Positions 9,537 to 18,237 of a stretch of DNA of 64,000 nucleotides are shown here, piece by piece. Below the pieces are notes generated by a model. The model was not told the DNA's origin and did no database searches. It saw nothing but the letters and a program-made list of their open reading frames with translations. Source of the DNA: Leptospira ainazelensis (GTDB lineage: Bacteria; Spirochaetota; Leptospiria; Leptospirales; Leptospiraceae); the NCBI RefSeq assembly GCF_016918785.1, contig NZ_JAFFPT010000025.1, positions 1-64,000 on the forward strand, read 5' to 3'. Both the position numbers and the translations under genes were made by a program. Position 1 is the stretch's first letter. Each line of letters starts with the position of its first letter.

Positions 9537-10569
9537 TCGTTTTCCTTAGAACGGATTTCGATTCCATATTCTTAAATTCTTCCAAACGCAAATCTTGTCC
9601 GTTTAAAATCCGATTCTTAAATTCTAAATCTGTCAAAATTTTATTGAGTAAGACCGCCAAATCCGGAAACTTCTTTTCCTTAAAAAGAACACCCGCTCCG
9701 TTTAATGTTTCCGGAACCGCGCCGCCGGCATACGCGAGAATCGGAATTTTATGAACCATCGCTTCGATCAAGGGAACACAAAATCCTTCGTGCTCGCTCA
9801 TGGAAACAAAAACGTCAGCTTCCCGGTAGAGATGGTTCAATTCGTTATCCGAAAGAAATCCCGTAATCAAAACGTTCTTCCTGAGATCGTAAAAGTCCAA
9901 CATTCTTTCCAATTCTTCCCTATAAAGAAAAAGTTCCCTAGAACTGAATCCGGCGAGATAGAATTGAAATTGATCCGAATATAAAGTTTTGTATGCGTGC
10001 GCGAGACGGATGAGATCGTCTTGTCTTTTGTTAGGAGTGATCCTTCCTACAAAAAGAATTTTTTTGATCGGAGTCGCGACCTTTTCGGTTTTTGAAACTG
10101 ACTGGGATAATTGATACGTGATCGGAAGAATCCCGACATTCTGAAATCCTAATTCTTCCAGTTCCGCTTGATTGAATTTGGAAACCGCGAAAACAAGATC
10201 GAATCGATCCTTCATCTCTTTGAGTTCTTCTCTTCCTTTTTTTAAAAGATAACTCATCTTAAGATCGTAGGATTCAAAAAAGTGATGAGGAGTAACGTTA
10301 TGATAGATAAGTATTCTCGGAGACCGAAAACTCCTCAGAAAATCAAAAACGCCGGAGTGAATCGAATGATGATAGAAGAGAATATCTTTCGAAGATTTGT
10401 TGTAAGTTTTGTATTTTTTTACGAAGGGAAGTTTGGAAGCGCCTATGTTTTCGGAATAGATGTCTCCTTTATATTCCAATTCTCTTAAATAGTTGCGGAT
10501 CTCCAGCATCTCGTTGCTGATCGCATCTCCGGGATTGAAACCCGCGGAAAATTGTTGAACGGATCTCAT
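9520..10569 (-). CDS. family 4 glycosyltransferase
   Basis: A 349-residue GT4 enzyme. The start region MRSVQQFSAGFNPGDAISNEM carries the glycine-containing N-terminal loop. ILFVGRITPNKRQDDLI marks the start of the donor domain, and SEHEGFCVPLIEAM contains the Glu pair typical of retaining GT4 enzymes. The motif set is nearly the same as in the next gene upstream, so the two are probably paralogues that arose by duplication. The start overlaps that gene's stop by 4 bp (10566-10569). Likely role: sequential sugar additions to a surface glycan. Confidence 0.88.
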   Translation of the reverse strand: MRSVQQFSAGFNPGDAISNEMLEIRNYLRELEYKGDIYSENIGASKLPFVKKYKTYNKSSKDILFYHHSIHSGVFDFLRSFRSPRILIYHNVTPHHFFESYDLKMSYLLKKGREELKEMKDRFDLVFAVSKFNQAELEELGFQNVGILPITYQLSQSVSKTEKVATPIKKILFVGRITPNKRQDDLIRLAHAYKTLYSDQFQFYLAGFSSRELFLYREELERMLDFYDLRKNVLITGFLSDNELNHLYREADVFVSMSEHEGFCVPLIEAMVHKIPILAYAGGAVPETLNGAGVLFKEKKFPDLAVLLNKILTDLEFKNRILNGQDLRLEEFKNMESKSVLRKTIENLS

Positions 10570-11624
10570 ACTAATATCCGCTCTTTGAAAATATTTTCAA
10601 AAGGAAAACGATTGTATTCTTCGATGACTGATTTTTCCGTCTGGGATATTTGTTCTCTTAGTTTTCTTTTTTCGACGAGGTTATCGATCAAAGCCGCGAG
10701 TAAGGTCAAGGATTCGGAGGATTTATTCTTAAAAAGAATTCCGCCGTTTTTCATAGTTTCGGGAGTTGCACCTGCAAAAAAGGAAATCACCGGAATTCCG
10801 GCGCCGAAAGCCTCCAAAACCGGAATATTGAATCCTTCGTGTTCGCTCATACAAACGTAAAAATCCATCGAGTTTAAAAACGATTCCATCTCCGCGTCAT
10901 TCGCATTCAAACGAATTTGAACGCGGCCCATCAATCGTTTCTGTAAAACGAGTTTCTTAAGAAAAATATAATATTCTTCGAAAACGGGAGATACGTTTCC
11001 ACAGATCAGAAGCTGGACGTTTTGTCTGAATTTGAGAATGGATGAAAGGAGCTCCAAAAGGTCTTCCATCTTTTTATTCGGAGAAATTCTTCCGATAAAA
11101 CCGATCGTAACTTCCCTTTTGTCTTTCGGAACTCCTTCCCGGATTTTGTATTTTCTTACGATCGGAAGAACGAGTTTATTTTCAATTCCCAAGGAGTGTA
11201 AAAACTCCGCGTTGAATTCCGAGGAAGGTAAAAAGAGATCGGTTTCGTTTTTGAGAGAATAAAGCTCTAATAGGGAACGTTTTTCCTCCAATTGGAGCGT
11301 ATTGTAAATTTCAGGACTTACAAAATTCTTAAAGTAGGCCGCAGGTGTAAAACTTTGGTAACGAATGATTTTTTTACCGGGAAGATCGCGAAACCAATCG
11401 AGAGGATAACCGCATCCGCCGTAGTTCAGGATGTGAAAGTCTTCCTTTTTGAATTCCTGAGCGATCGGGTGAACCTGAACCTCGAAGTTCTCTTTCGATA
11501 GATTTTTAAGACAAAAAATCGAATTCGGAATTTCTAATGTTTTTAATACGTTGGAAATACCTTTGATATCGTTTCCGATTCCGTCTCCGTCCCGGAACTC
11601 TGTAACGTGCTGATAGACTTTCAT
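10566..11624 (-). CDS. family 4 glycosyltransferase
   Basis: A 352-residue GT4 enzyme, sister to 9520-10569: N-terminal VTEFRDGDGIGNDIKG, donor-domain IGFIGRISPNKKMEDLL, and SEHEGFNIPVLEAFGAG with the conserved Glu pair. It is coupled by ATGA overlaps on both sides (to the methyltransferase-like gene at 11621-11624 and to the next GT at 10566-10569). The tight packing suggests the enzymes act in one glycan pathway. The sugars involved cannot be deduced. Confidence 0.88.
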   Translation of the reverse strand: MKVYQHVTEFRDGDGIGNDIKGISNVLKTLEIPNSIFCLKNLSKENFEVQVHPIAQEFKKEDFHILNYGGCGYPLDWFRDLPGKKIIRYQSFTPAAYFKNFVSPEIYNTLQLEEKRSLLELYSLKNETDLFLPSSEFNAEFLHSLGIENKLVLPIVRKYKIREGVPKDKREVTIGFIGRISPNKKMEDLLELLSSILKFRQNVQLLICGNVSPVFEEYYIFLKKLVLQKRLMGRVQIRLNANDAEMESFLNSMDFYVCMSEHEGFNIPVLEAFGAGIPVISFFAGATPETMKNGGILFKNKSSESLTLLAALIDNLVEKRKLREQISQTEKSVIEEYNRFPFENIFKERILV

Positions 11625-12625
11625 TTTCTAAACGATAGAATTGTGAATCCGTCTTCCGATTTTTTTTCAATTATATTTCTAAAACCTAATTGTTTTAGAT
11701 AGTCTCGAATCAACGGTTCCTGGATTCTTGTGAGTCTCAGCGGTAAAAACGGGGAAGGGTAGTTCGAGTTTTCATTGGAGAATCGAAAACGAATCTCAGT
11801 ACCGGAGGAAACGTTACGGCTCAAAGAACGGAGCGCTTTTTCTATCAGCCAGTGAGGATGAATCGAAAGATTTTCAGATATTATAATTTTAGAATATTCT
11901 GAACAGTTCACAGGAATGGAACCGGGTTCTTCCAAGACGACTTTGGCGGTAATCGAAGCGCGGATATATTCCTCGCAGGAGCGGTTCCAAGTCACGGAAT
12001 CGAACCGAGCCCCCAACTTCAAAAGTTGTTTTAGAATTTTTCCCCAACCCGGAGAAAGGATCAAAACGTTTTCGGAAGGATCGATCGATTCCAAAAGAAA
12101 AGTTTCGCTTTCTTCGATCGTGTCTTCGGAATAAAGATTTTCGTTCGCCCAAAGAAATTCCGGACGTACTTCTTTTCCGATGGCCTGATTCCATTCTAAA
12201 AATTCGGAATAAAAGGATTCCATCTTACGTTTGAGGTTTTGATTTTCGGAACGGATCAGAATCAATTCGTGAAGAACGCTGTAAAACGCGCGCGTCCTGT
12301 TTTCGGAAAGTTTTTTGTCTAGGAACGAGTAGAATTCCGCGAAGCGTATCAAAAGCCATTTCAAAGGCCCGCGTACAAACCAAAGTTTTGGATTGGAGAA
12401 TTTAGGAGCTGCGATTCCTTTTTCAAAAAGGTGAGCGATTTCCGCAGGATCAAAATCTCCATAACCTTCCGGACTCGGAGGAGAGAATTTCCAATGTGTG
12501 AGTTTATCGATTTCTTCTTTTGTGGAAGGATTCTTTTTGAGTTTGGATTCTATTTCTTCCATAATTTCCCGGACGTTGATCCGGGAATCTCTGATTTCGA
12601 ATAGTTCCTGAAATTTATCTTCCAT
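11621..12625 (-). CDS. hypothetical protein, possible SAM-methyltransferase fold
   Basis: A 334-residue protein that I do not recognise as a named family. The N-terminal 150 residues are helical and charged (MEDKFQELFEIRDSRINVREIMEEIE), with a region resembling the helical linkers found beside polysaccharide-modifying methyltransferases. Around residues 190-215 the segment ENVLILSPGWGKILKQLLKLGAR looks like the first strand and loop of a class I methyltransferase, but the usual acidic GxGxG is degenerate, so it may be inactive or not a methyltransferase. It is the first gene of the GT operon and overlaps it by 4 bp; 85 bp separate it from the divergent epimerase. Confidence 0.6.
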   Translation of the reverse strand: MEDKFQELFEIRDSRINVREIMEEIESKLKKNPSTKEEIDKLTHWKFSPPSPEGYGDFDPAEIAHLFEKGIAAPKFSNPKLWFVRGPLKWLLIRFAEFYSFLDKKLSENRTRAFYSVLHELILIRSENQNLKRKMESFYSEFLEWNQAIGKEVRPEFLWANENLYSEDTIEESETFLLESIDPSENVLILSPGWGKILKQLLKLGARFDSVTWNRSCEEYIRASITAKVVLEEPGSIPVNCSEYSKIIISENLSIHPHWLIEKALRSLSRNVSSGTEIRFRFSNENSNYPSPFLPLRLTRIQEPLIRDYLKQLGFRNIIEKKSEDGFTILSFRK

Positions 12626-12640
12626 GCGGCAAAGGGAGAG

Positions 12641-12699
<59 letters not shown>

Positions 12700-12710
12700 C
12701 CAAGAATTCT

Positions 12711-13667
12711 ATGAAATGCCTTATTACTGGAGCCGCCGGGTTTGTAGGTGTTTACCTGCTGAAAGAGCTTAAGGATTCTTATTCGGAATTTTTGGGAATC
12801 GGAATTCTTCCCGGACCAAATCTGGAGGACGATCCCGAGCTTCCAAGAACATATCGTTCTACAATTTGCGATATTCGAAACGGAAATCAGGTTCGAGAAA
12901 TCATCCAAGAATTTTCTCCGGACGCCGTCTTCCATCTCGCCGCACAACCCTTTGTTCCGAGGTCGATTGAAGATCCCGGCGAAACCTTGGAGATCAACGT
13001 ACACGGTACGTTGAATATCTTAGAAGCCCTCCGCGGTTTAAAAAAGAAAGTTCGTTTTGTTTATATTTCCTCCTCGGATATTTACGGTAACGTTCCCGAA
13101 ACGGTTCTTCCCGTTTCGGAATCCGTAAATCCGGCTCCGCTCAATCCGTATTCTTCTTCCAAATCTTGTGCGGAAATTTATTGCCTTCAATACCATCGTT
13201 GGATTCCGGAGATCGAAGTTGTGATTGCGAGACCTTTCAATCATACCGGTCCGAGACAGAGTTTAAACTTTGTGATTCCGAATTTTTGTGCCCAAGTCTG
13301 GAAATCCGCCAAACAATCGGAAGGTGAAAGAAAAATTTTGGTCGGCGATTTGACTTCCACTCGGGATTTTCTCGACGTGAGAGACGTCGTACACGCGTAT
13401 CGTGTTCTTTCCGAAAAAGGAAAGCCAGGGGAAATTTACAATATCTGTTCCGGAAAAGAAGTCGTGATTCGGGACGTTCTCGACCGGATCATCGCTGCCT
13501 CTGACAAACCAATTTCGGTGGAAGTGGATCCTTCCCGGTTTCGCGCGGCCGAGATGAGACGTCTGTCAGGAAACAATCTCAAACTGCAACAGTTAGGTTG
13601 GACTCCCCGGTTCGGATTGGAAGATACGATTCGCGACGTCTATCATTGGGTCGGAACTCAGATCTGA
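12711..13667 (+). CDS. NAD-dependent epimerase/dehydratase, GDP-6-deoxy-4-hexulose reductase-like
   Basis: I start at the ATG at 12711 (MKCLITGAAGFVG), giving 318 residues; 29 upstream codons in frame would overlap the divergent operon and lack family similarity. The nucleotide-binding TGAAGFVG is at 6-13, with a Ser121-Ser-Asp123 pair and the catalytic Tyr147-xxx-Lys151. RPFNHTGPRQ and STRDFLDVRDVVHAY resemble GDP-mannose 4,6-dehydratases and the reductases that make GDP-rhamnose (Rmd). It thus probably makes a 6-deoxysugar nucleotide for the neighbouring glycosyltransferases. The exact product is inference. Confidence 0.82.
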   Translation: MKCLITGAAGFVGVYLLKELKDSYSEFLGIGILPGPNLEDDPELPRTYRSTICDIRNGNQVREIIQEFSPDAVFHLAAQPFVPRSIEDPGETLEINVHGTLNILEALRGLKKKVRFVYISSSDIYGNVPETVLPVSESVNPAPLNPYSSSKSCAEIYCLQYHRWIPEIEVVIARPFNHTGPRQSLNFVIPNFCAQVWKSAKQSEGERKILVGDLTSTRDFLDVRDVVHAYRVLSEKGKPGEIYNICSGKEVVIRDVLDRIIAASDKPISVEVDPSRFRAAEMRRLSGNNLKLQQLGWTPRFGLEDTIRDVYHWVGTQI

Positions 13668-13696
13668 GAATTAAGAATTTTTTATACTTTCCCTTT

Positions 13697-14038
13697 TCAC
13701 TTTAACAAAGCGATCCCCGTTTCCAAACGATCACAAAAGATAATTTTTCCGTTCCGATTGCTTTCGTAAACGAAGTCTTGAAAACTTTTCGAATCGTATT
13801 CCGAAAAGTCTCCGACTATGATAAGACGGATTTTGTAATTGGAAGTTTTTTGCAAAATTTCGCCGGCAAATCCGGTTTTTAAATCAAAAAACGAATCGGG
13901 GAAACTCACACGATTGAAAGCGAACGTGTCGGCTTCCGCGGAATAGACTAGTTCCAAAAAAGAATTCGCATCCGCAATTCTCAGATCCTCCTCGTCGAAA
14001 AACGCAATCTTTCCGTTTTGTGTGTCGATCTCTTTCAT
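13697..14038 (-). CDS. DUF4180 domain-containing protein
   Basis: A 113-residue soluble protein preceded by AAGGAAGAATC before its ATG. The whole chain fits DUF4180: an N-terminal strand with FFDEEDLRIADANSFLELVYSAEADTFAF, a central FFDLKTGFAGEILQKTSNYKIRLIIVGDFSEY, and the final ETGIALLK. The family has no established biochemical role. It converges on the epimerase gene, with 29 bp between stops. Confidence 0.8.
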   Translation of the reverse strand: MKEIDTQNGKIAFFDEEDLRIADANSFLELVYSAEADTFAFNRVSFPDSFFDLKTGFAGEILQKTSNYKIRLIIVGDFSEYDSKSFQDFVYESNRNGKIIFCDRLETGIALLK

Positions 14039-14185
14039 GATTCTTCCTTTGCAATCGAATCAAAGTCCATATCGTTTCCTTCGGTGGTATTTGATACACT
14101 AACTTTATAGATTCTATTTTCGAAAAAGGTAATATTATAATTCTATAGAATGAACTTTTTCTAAAGATTTTCTTAACATCGGAAA

Positions 14186-14896
14186 TTAAAGGACTGAACC
14201 TTTCCAGGTTTTGATTCCGCTTCCTTCGATCGGAAACGGATCCCCCAAATATTTAGGATTTGTTTTGAATAGATTCATATCGACCCAGGCCAAAGTGCGC
14301 GCAAAAAATTCGCGAAATCGACTAAAAGGTCCGCTTGTATAAATTCTTCTATCCGCTTCGAAAGCTTGGAATTTGAGCCCGATTTTGTTTGCGAGAAAAG
14401 CGGCCCTCGGTTGATAAACTCTCTGACTTACGAAGATCAGATCCTTGACTTGAAAAATTTCCTTCGCGCGGACCAACGTGTCTAACGTTCGAAAGCCGGC
14501 GTGATCCACGAATATGTCCTTTTCATTCACTTTGTTTTTAAGAATGTAGAGAAGCATCGGTTTTACTTCGTTATAATAAATCGAGCCGTTATCGCCGGAG
14601 AGAAGAATTTTGCGAACCTTTCCTTGATGATACAATTCCAGAGCACAATCCAATCGATCTTTCAAAACGGGAGAAGGTTCGTTTTTGTAAACCGAAGCGC
14701 CCGGTACGACGGCGACGGTCGCAGGTTTTGCGGATCTGTGGTTTTGGAATTTTTCGGTGTGAAGATACGATTCTTCAAAACTGAAATCGATGGCGATCGG
14801 GGCGGCTACGAGAAGAAACAGAACAAATCCGGACCAGACGTAAAATTTAGGTTTTTTAAAGAATTTTAGGCGAAACACAAAGTAATAATCCGTCAA
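14186..14896 (-). CDS. SanA/YdcF-type membrane-anchored protein (DUF218)
   Basis: A 236-residue protein with one N-terminal membrane segment (about residues 19-37) and a periplasmic DUF218 domain. VPGASVYKNEPSPVLKDRLDCALELYHQGKVRKILLSGDNG, YNEV and DHAGFRTLDTLVRAKEIF line up with SanA, the E. coli protein whose loss causes vancomycin sensitivity at high temperature; the family is thought to affect envelope barrier function. The first codon is TTG without a good ribosome site; a GTG at 14878 is an alternative that would shorten the protein by six residues. Confidence 0.85.
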   Translation of the reverse strand: MTDYYFVFRLKFFKKPKFYVWSGFVLFLLVAAPIAIDFSFEESYLHTEKFQNHRSAKPATVAVVPGASVYKNEPSPVLKDRLDCALELYHQGKVRKILLSGDNGSIYYNEVKPMLLYILKNKVNEKDIFVDHAGFRTLDTLVRAKEIFQVKDLIFVSQRVYQPRAAFLANKIGLKFQAFEADRRIYTSGPFSRFREFFARTLAWVDMNLFKTNPKYLGDPFPIEGSGIKTWKGSVL

Positions 14897-14995
14897 AATC
14901 AGGATTGTTTTTTTAGTCCCTTACAAGCCAAATTCAACGACGAACCTCCTTTTTTTCTTTCCAACGGACGCGAACCGGTAAAAAATTTCGAAACA

Positions 14996-15023
14996 GGAAA
15001 CAAACCTTCGGGTTACGGGTCTT
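14996..15023 (+). promoter_or_regulatory. candidate ECF-sigma promoter of the Spy-like/ECF module
   Basis: GGAAAC (14996-15001) is followed after 17 bp by GTCTTA (15019-15024). This resembles the GGAAC...GTC pattern of many ECF sigma factors and lies just upstream of the first gene of an ECF operon, as expected for autoregulation. No experimental support. Confidence 0.35.
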
Positions 15024-15043
15024 ATAATTTGAGCAAATACCTC

Positions 15044-15598
15044 ATGAATCTCCTGAATTCAATTGTCAGAATGACCGTCGCCGGTTGCTTTCTTGCGCCG
15101 GCGGTTATTTTTTCCCAAGAACTGATGGGGCTTCGCTCCGGAACGGATTCCAATACTCCGGCTCCGGTTCGGCAATTGGCGCCGATTCGCCAGTTAAGAA
15201 GTTTTGGATTGGTCTTCGGAAACGTGGACACGGTTCGGGAAAGGTTTGCTCTTTCGGAACAACAATTGGACGAGATTTCGAAAATCAACGAGAAACACAA
15301 ACAGGCCCATTTTCGCTGGCTTCAAAAAATTTCCCCCATCGAAATCGAACTTGAAGGGCTTTTGATGGAGCCTAACGTCGACTTAACGAAGATCAGAAAA
15401 CTTTTGATCGAAATCGGAAGATATACTACCGAAATCAGAATCAATCAGATCTCTCACCGTCTTGCTATTGAAAAAATATTAACCCGGGACCAAAAGTCTA
15501 AAATCAAAGAGCCTTCTACACGGCAAGAAAACGGATTTCCGGTGAATCTTTTTTCTCCGGAAAGAATTATACTACCAATACAGGGAATCCTACACTGA
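15044..15598 (+). CDS. periplasmic Spy/CpxP/CnrX-like protein
   Basis: The ATG at 15044 is preferred, with an in-frame TTG at 15029 as alternative; neither has a good ribosome site. A signal peptide (about 1-25, ending near FSQE) leads to a mainly helical domain. Two LTxxQ-like repeats, LSEQQLDEI and LTRDQKSKI, about 75 residues apart, are the hallmark of the Spy/CpxP/CnrX superfamily, whose members act as periplasmic chaperones or metal/stress sensors. Histidines in NEKHKQAHF are possible ligands but unproven. It precedes an ECF sigma gene by 7 bp, an order that suggests it is the periplasmic sensor of the module. Confidence 0.65.
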   Translation: MNLLNSIVRMTVAGCFLAPAVIFSQELMGLRSGTDSNTPAPVRQLAPIRQLRSFGLVFGNVDTVRERFALSEQQLDEISKINEKHKQAHFRWLQKISPIEIELEGLLMEPNVDLTKIRKLLIEIGRYTTEIRINQISHRLAIEKILTRDQKSKIKEPSTRQENGFPVNLFSPERIILPIQGILH

Positions 15599-15605
15599 GG
15601 TATTC

Positions 15606-16115
15606 ATGGACCAGAAAGAATTTACCGAGCTAATCGATTCGACAAAACATATCGTCTTGTCCGCGATTAAGAAAAACTTATTCGAAGAATTTCACGACTC
15701 GATCGACGACGTCGTACAAGAAACTTATTTCCGAGCTTACAAAAGTCTTTCCGCGAATAAGTTTCGCGGTGATTCCGCAGTGAGCACTTGGCTTTATACG
15801 ATCGCAAGAAACGAATCCCTGAGAATGAATCAAAAACGTTCCAGACAAACGGCGCTCGCGAGCAAGCTGAAAGAAAAAGTCATTCAAGACCATTCTATCC
15901 AGGAAAAAGAGGCAGCTTCCGCGAGCTTCACCGATTTTGAATTGAAAGATCTTTTGGCGATGTTACCATGGAAGTATAAATCCGTATTGAGTCTGGTCGG
16001 AGAAGGTTACAAAGAACAACAGATTGCGGAAAAACTCAGTATTCCGGAAGGAACGGTTAAGTCCCGAGCGTTCCGTGGAAAACAGATGTTGAAAAAAATA
16101 TTCGTTGAGAAGTGA
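15606..16115 (+). CDS. ECF RNA polymerase sigma factor
   Basis: A 169-residue group 4 sigma factor with region 2 (about 20-85: DDVVQETYFRAYKSLSANKF, STWLYTIARNESLRMNQKR) binding the -10 element and region 4 (about 110-165: LLAMLPWKYKSVLSLVGEGYKEQQIAEKLSIPEGTVKSRAFRGKQMLKK), a helix-turn-helix for -35 recognition. TGAGGT precedes the ATG. It is flanked by a Spy-like periplasmic protein and a small single-span membrane protein, the set expected for a sigma factor held by a membrane anti-sigma. Confidence 0.92.
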   Translation: MDQKEFTELIDSTKHIVLSAIKKNLFEEFHDSIDDVVQETYFRAYKSLSANKFRGDSAVSTWLYTIARNESLRMNQKRSRQTALASKLKEKVIQDHSIQEKEAASASFTDFELKDLLAMLPWKYKSVLSLVGEGYKEQQIAEKLSIPEGTVKSRAFRGKQMLKKIFVEK

Positions 16116-16134
16116 GAGATAGGATAAAGAAAAC

Positions 16135-16494
16135 ATGAAATCGAACGGATTCGAAAAAGAAATTTCAGACAGGCTTTGTAGTAAGGTTTGGAGTTCTAAA
16201 ATCTGTGACGGAGTTTATAAAAAACGCAAATGGAAGATGATTCAATTGGCGTTGGTCACATTTTTATCCGCGTTCTTTTCGAGTTCCATCGTGTGGCTCG
16301 CTTTTTTTGAAACGGATCAAAACAGCGTTGCCCGCAACGAACTGCATTCCTGGGTTCAGGAACAAATTTACGGAACGACTGCGGAAGCGGAATCAAAGGC
16401 GAAGAACATATTCTTCAAAGAGGAAGAATCGACTACGATGCCCGTTTCCTTGGATGTGGACACTTTGATCGAGGCTTCCTTAGATCGAAGGTAA
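16135..16494 (+). CDS. small single-span membrane protein, candidate anti-sigma factor
   Basis: A 119-residue protein with about 35 cytoplasmic residues, one membrane span (about 36-58, IQLALVTFLSAFFSSSIVWLAFF) and a periplasmic tail of about 60 residues. It has no zinc motif. The 19-bp gap to the sigma gene, the topology and the basic/amphipathic N-terminus (SDRLCSKVWSSKICDGVYKKRK) fit a CnrY-like anti-sigma whose N-terminal tail binds the sigma factor. There is no sequence proof; it is called from position and topology. Confidence 0.6.
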   Translation: MKSNGFEKEISDRLCSKVWSSKICDGVYKKRKWKMIQLALVTFLSAFFSSSIVWLAFFETDQNSVARNELHSWVQEQIYGTTAEAESKAKNIFFKEEESTTMPVSLDVDTLIEASLDRR

Positions 16495-16630
16495 TTCTTG
16501 GTTCACAAAAGGAAATCAAAAGAAGTTCGGAAAGATTCCGGTTTTTCGATTGTATCGGTTTATTCCTTTGTGTTAAATGCGATTTGGGTTTCGAAAAAAA
16601 TAGGAATTCAAATCCCTTGTTATAATAACC

Positions 16631-16648
16631 TGTCCCAAAACCGGGACA
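16631..16648. promoter_or_regulatory. inverted repeat TGTCCC-N6-GGGACA (copy 1)
   Basis: TGTCCCAAAACCGGGACA, extended to 7-bp arms by the flanking C/G, lies in the 313-bp interval between the membrane protein and the P450 gene, 160 bp before the P450 start. The same arms and spacing recur at 40551-40568. It has the form of a dimeric regulator site. The rest of this interval shows no credible gene. Confidence 0.5.
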
Positions 16649-16807
16649 GAACCCTGTAGTTTGATTTTTCTGATAAAGTATAATCAAGTTTTGGGGCGCG
16701 TTTCAAATAAAAATCGAAAGTAATATTAGAATTATCAAATTCTTCTATTGAAGTGTCTCGGCTGGAGTCCGGTTCGATCCGGAAAAAAATCAAACTTGGA
16801 GAATCCA

Positions 16808-18193
16808 ATGTTTTCGTTAAACTCCAGTCTTTCCCCGGAAAAAGACTCACAAAAAATCAAATCTCCTCCCGGTTCTTACGGCTTCTTTGCGCTTCGTCAC
16901 TTATATCGAATGCGAAGAGACATCATCGGATTCTTCCAAGACATGAAGAAAAAACACGGAGACGTCGTTTTGTTCGGAATCCGTAAAACGAGAATTTTTA
17001 TGATTCAGAGTCCGGAAGACATTCGTCACGTTCTTCAGGAAAACAGCGGTAACTATCATAAAAGCGTATTCTATGATGAATTGAAAAGAATCCTCGGAAA
17101 AGGACTTCTCACCTCCGAAGGAGATTTTTGGAAAAAGCAGAGAAGGCTGATTCAACCGGCGTTTCATCGTCAGAGAATATCAGAATTTACTCATATTATG
17201 GCGGAAGAAACACAGAACATCTTTCAAGAATGGGAATCCAGACAAAAAAACGGAACTCTCCGAGTCGATCTTTCCGAAGAGATGATGAGACTCACGTTTG
17301 CGATCGTAGGAAAAACCTTGTTCCGCTCCGACGTAAAAGAATATTCCGAAATCATCGCGAAGAACGTAGAGATCGCGATGCAGGAAGTCACAAAACGATT
17401 GACGATGGTTTTTCCACCTCCGATTCACTGGCCGCTTCCGGGAAATCGAAGACTGAGGAATTCGATCGAATCTATGAACGAAGTCATCTATGAATTGATA
17501 GATCAGAGAAGAAAAAATCCTTCCAACGATTTGATCAGCATGCTTTTGGAAATTCAAGACGAAGAGACCGGTGAAAAGATGAGCGTTGAACAGGTTCGAG
17601 ACGAAGCGATCACACTTCTTCTCGCGGGACATGAAACAACTGCAAACGCGCTCACTTGGGCTTTTTATCTTTTATCAAATCATCCGGATGTATTTTCCAA
17701 ACTCAAAGCCGAAGCGAAGAATGTTCTGGGAGATAAAATTCCATCTTTGGAAGACGTCGGAGCCTTGACCTATTCGAGAATGGTTTTGGAAGAATCGATG
17801 CGTCTTTTTCCGCCGGCTTGGACCGTCGAACGATCGTCCCTAGGTTGGGACGAGGTCGGGGGTTACAAGGTTCCTCCGGGAACTAACGTTTCGATTTGTA
17901 TCTATTCGATTCACAGAGATCCGCGTTTTTGGACGGAACCCGAAAAGTTTTGGCCTGAAAGATTCTCCGAAGAAAACTCGAAAGAAAGGCCCAAATATGC
18001 CTACATCCCGTTTGGCGGCGGTCCGAGAATGTGTATCGGAAACGTATTTGCGATGACCGAAGGGATTCTCATCCTAAGCATGATCGCGAGAAAATACGAT
18101 CTAAAGCCCGTTCCAGGACATAAAGTCGAATTGGAACCTTTAGTCACATTAAGACCGAAACATGGAATGTTGATGGATCTGGTTTCCACTTGA
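16808..18193 (+). CDS. cytochrome P450
   Basis: The ATG at 16808 follows TTGGAG and gives a 461-residue product; the frame extends 20 codons upstream without similarity. All P450 signatures are present: I-helix AGHETT (273-278), K-helix ExxR (Glu329-Arg332), WPERF, and the haem loop FGGGPRMCIG with thiolate Cys409. The sequence resembles soluble bacterial fatty-acid or CYP102/CYP110-like enzymes more than steroid P450s. No ferredoxin or reductase gene is adjacent, so electron partners must be elsewhere. Substrate unknown. Confidence 0.93.
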   Translation: MFSLNSSLSPEKDSQKIKSPPGSYGFFALRHLYRMRRDIIGFFQDMKKKHGDVVLFGIRKTRIFMIQSPEDIRHVLQENSGNYHKSVFYDELKRILGKGLLTSEGDFWKKQRRLIQPAFHRQRISEFTHIMAEETQNIFQEWESRQKNGTLRVDLSEEMMRLTFAIVGKTLFRSDVKEYSEIIAKNVEIAMQEVTKRLTMVFPPPIHWPLPGNRRLRNSIESMNEVIYELIDQRRKNPSNDLISMLLEIQDEETGEKMSVEQVRDEAITLLLAGHETTANALTWAFYLLSNHPDVFSKLKAEAKNVLGDKIPSLEDVGALTYSRMVLEESMRLFPPAWTVERSSLGWDEVGGYKVPPGTNVSICIYSIHRDPRFWTEPEKFWPERFSEENSKERPKYAYIPFGGGPRMCIGNVFAMTEGILILSMIARKYDLKPVPGHKVELEPLVTLRPKHGMLMDLVST

Positions 18194-18206
18194 CCTATAC
18201 TTCCCC

Positions 18207-18236
18207 GGAATAGACTCTTTATCTGGAGTCTATTCC
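18207..18236 (+). promoter_or_regulatory. hairpin sequestering the M23 peptidase ribosome-binding site
   Basis: GGAATAGACTC (18207-18217) and GAGTCTATTCC (18226-18236) are perfect 11-bp inverted arms with an 8-base loop. The right arm ends one base before the ATG at 18238, and the only Shine-Dalgarno candidate (GGAG, 18225-18228) lies at the loop/stem junction. There is no T tract, so it is not a normal terminator. In the mRNA the initiation site would be occluded when the helix is closed. Confidence 0.7.
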
Positions 18237-18237
18237 C

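Noticed and set aside
16433..16850. Two minus-strand frames in the gap before the P450 gene
   Set aside because: They overlap the ends of both plus-strand neighbours, have no ribosome site and no recognisable protein motif.
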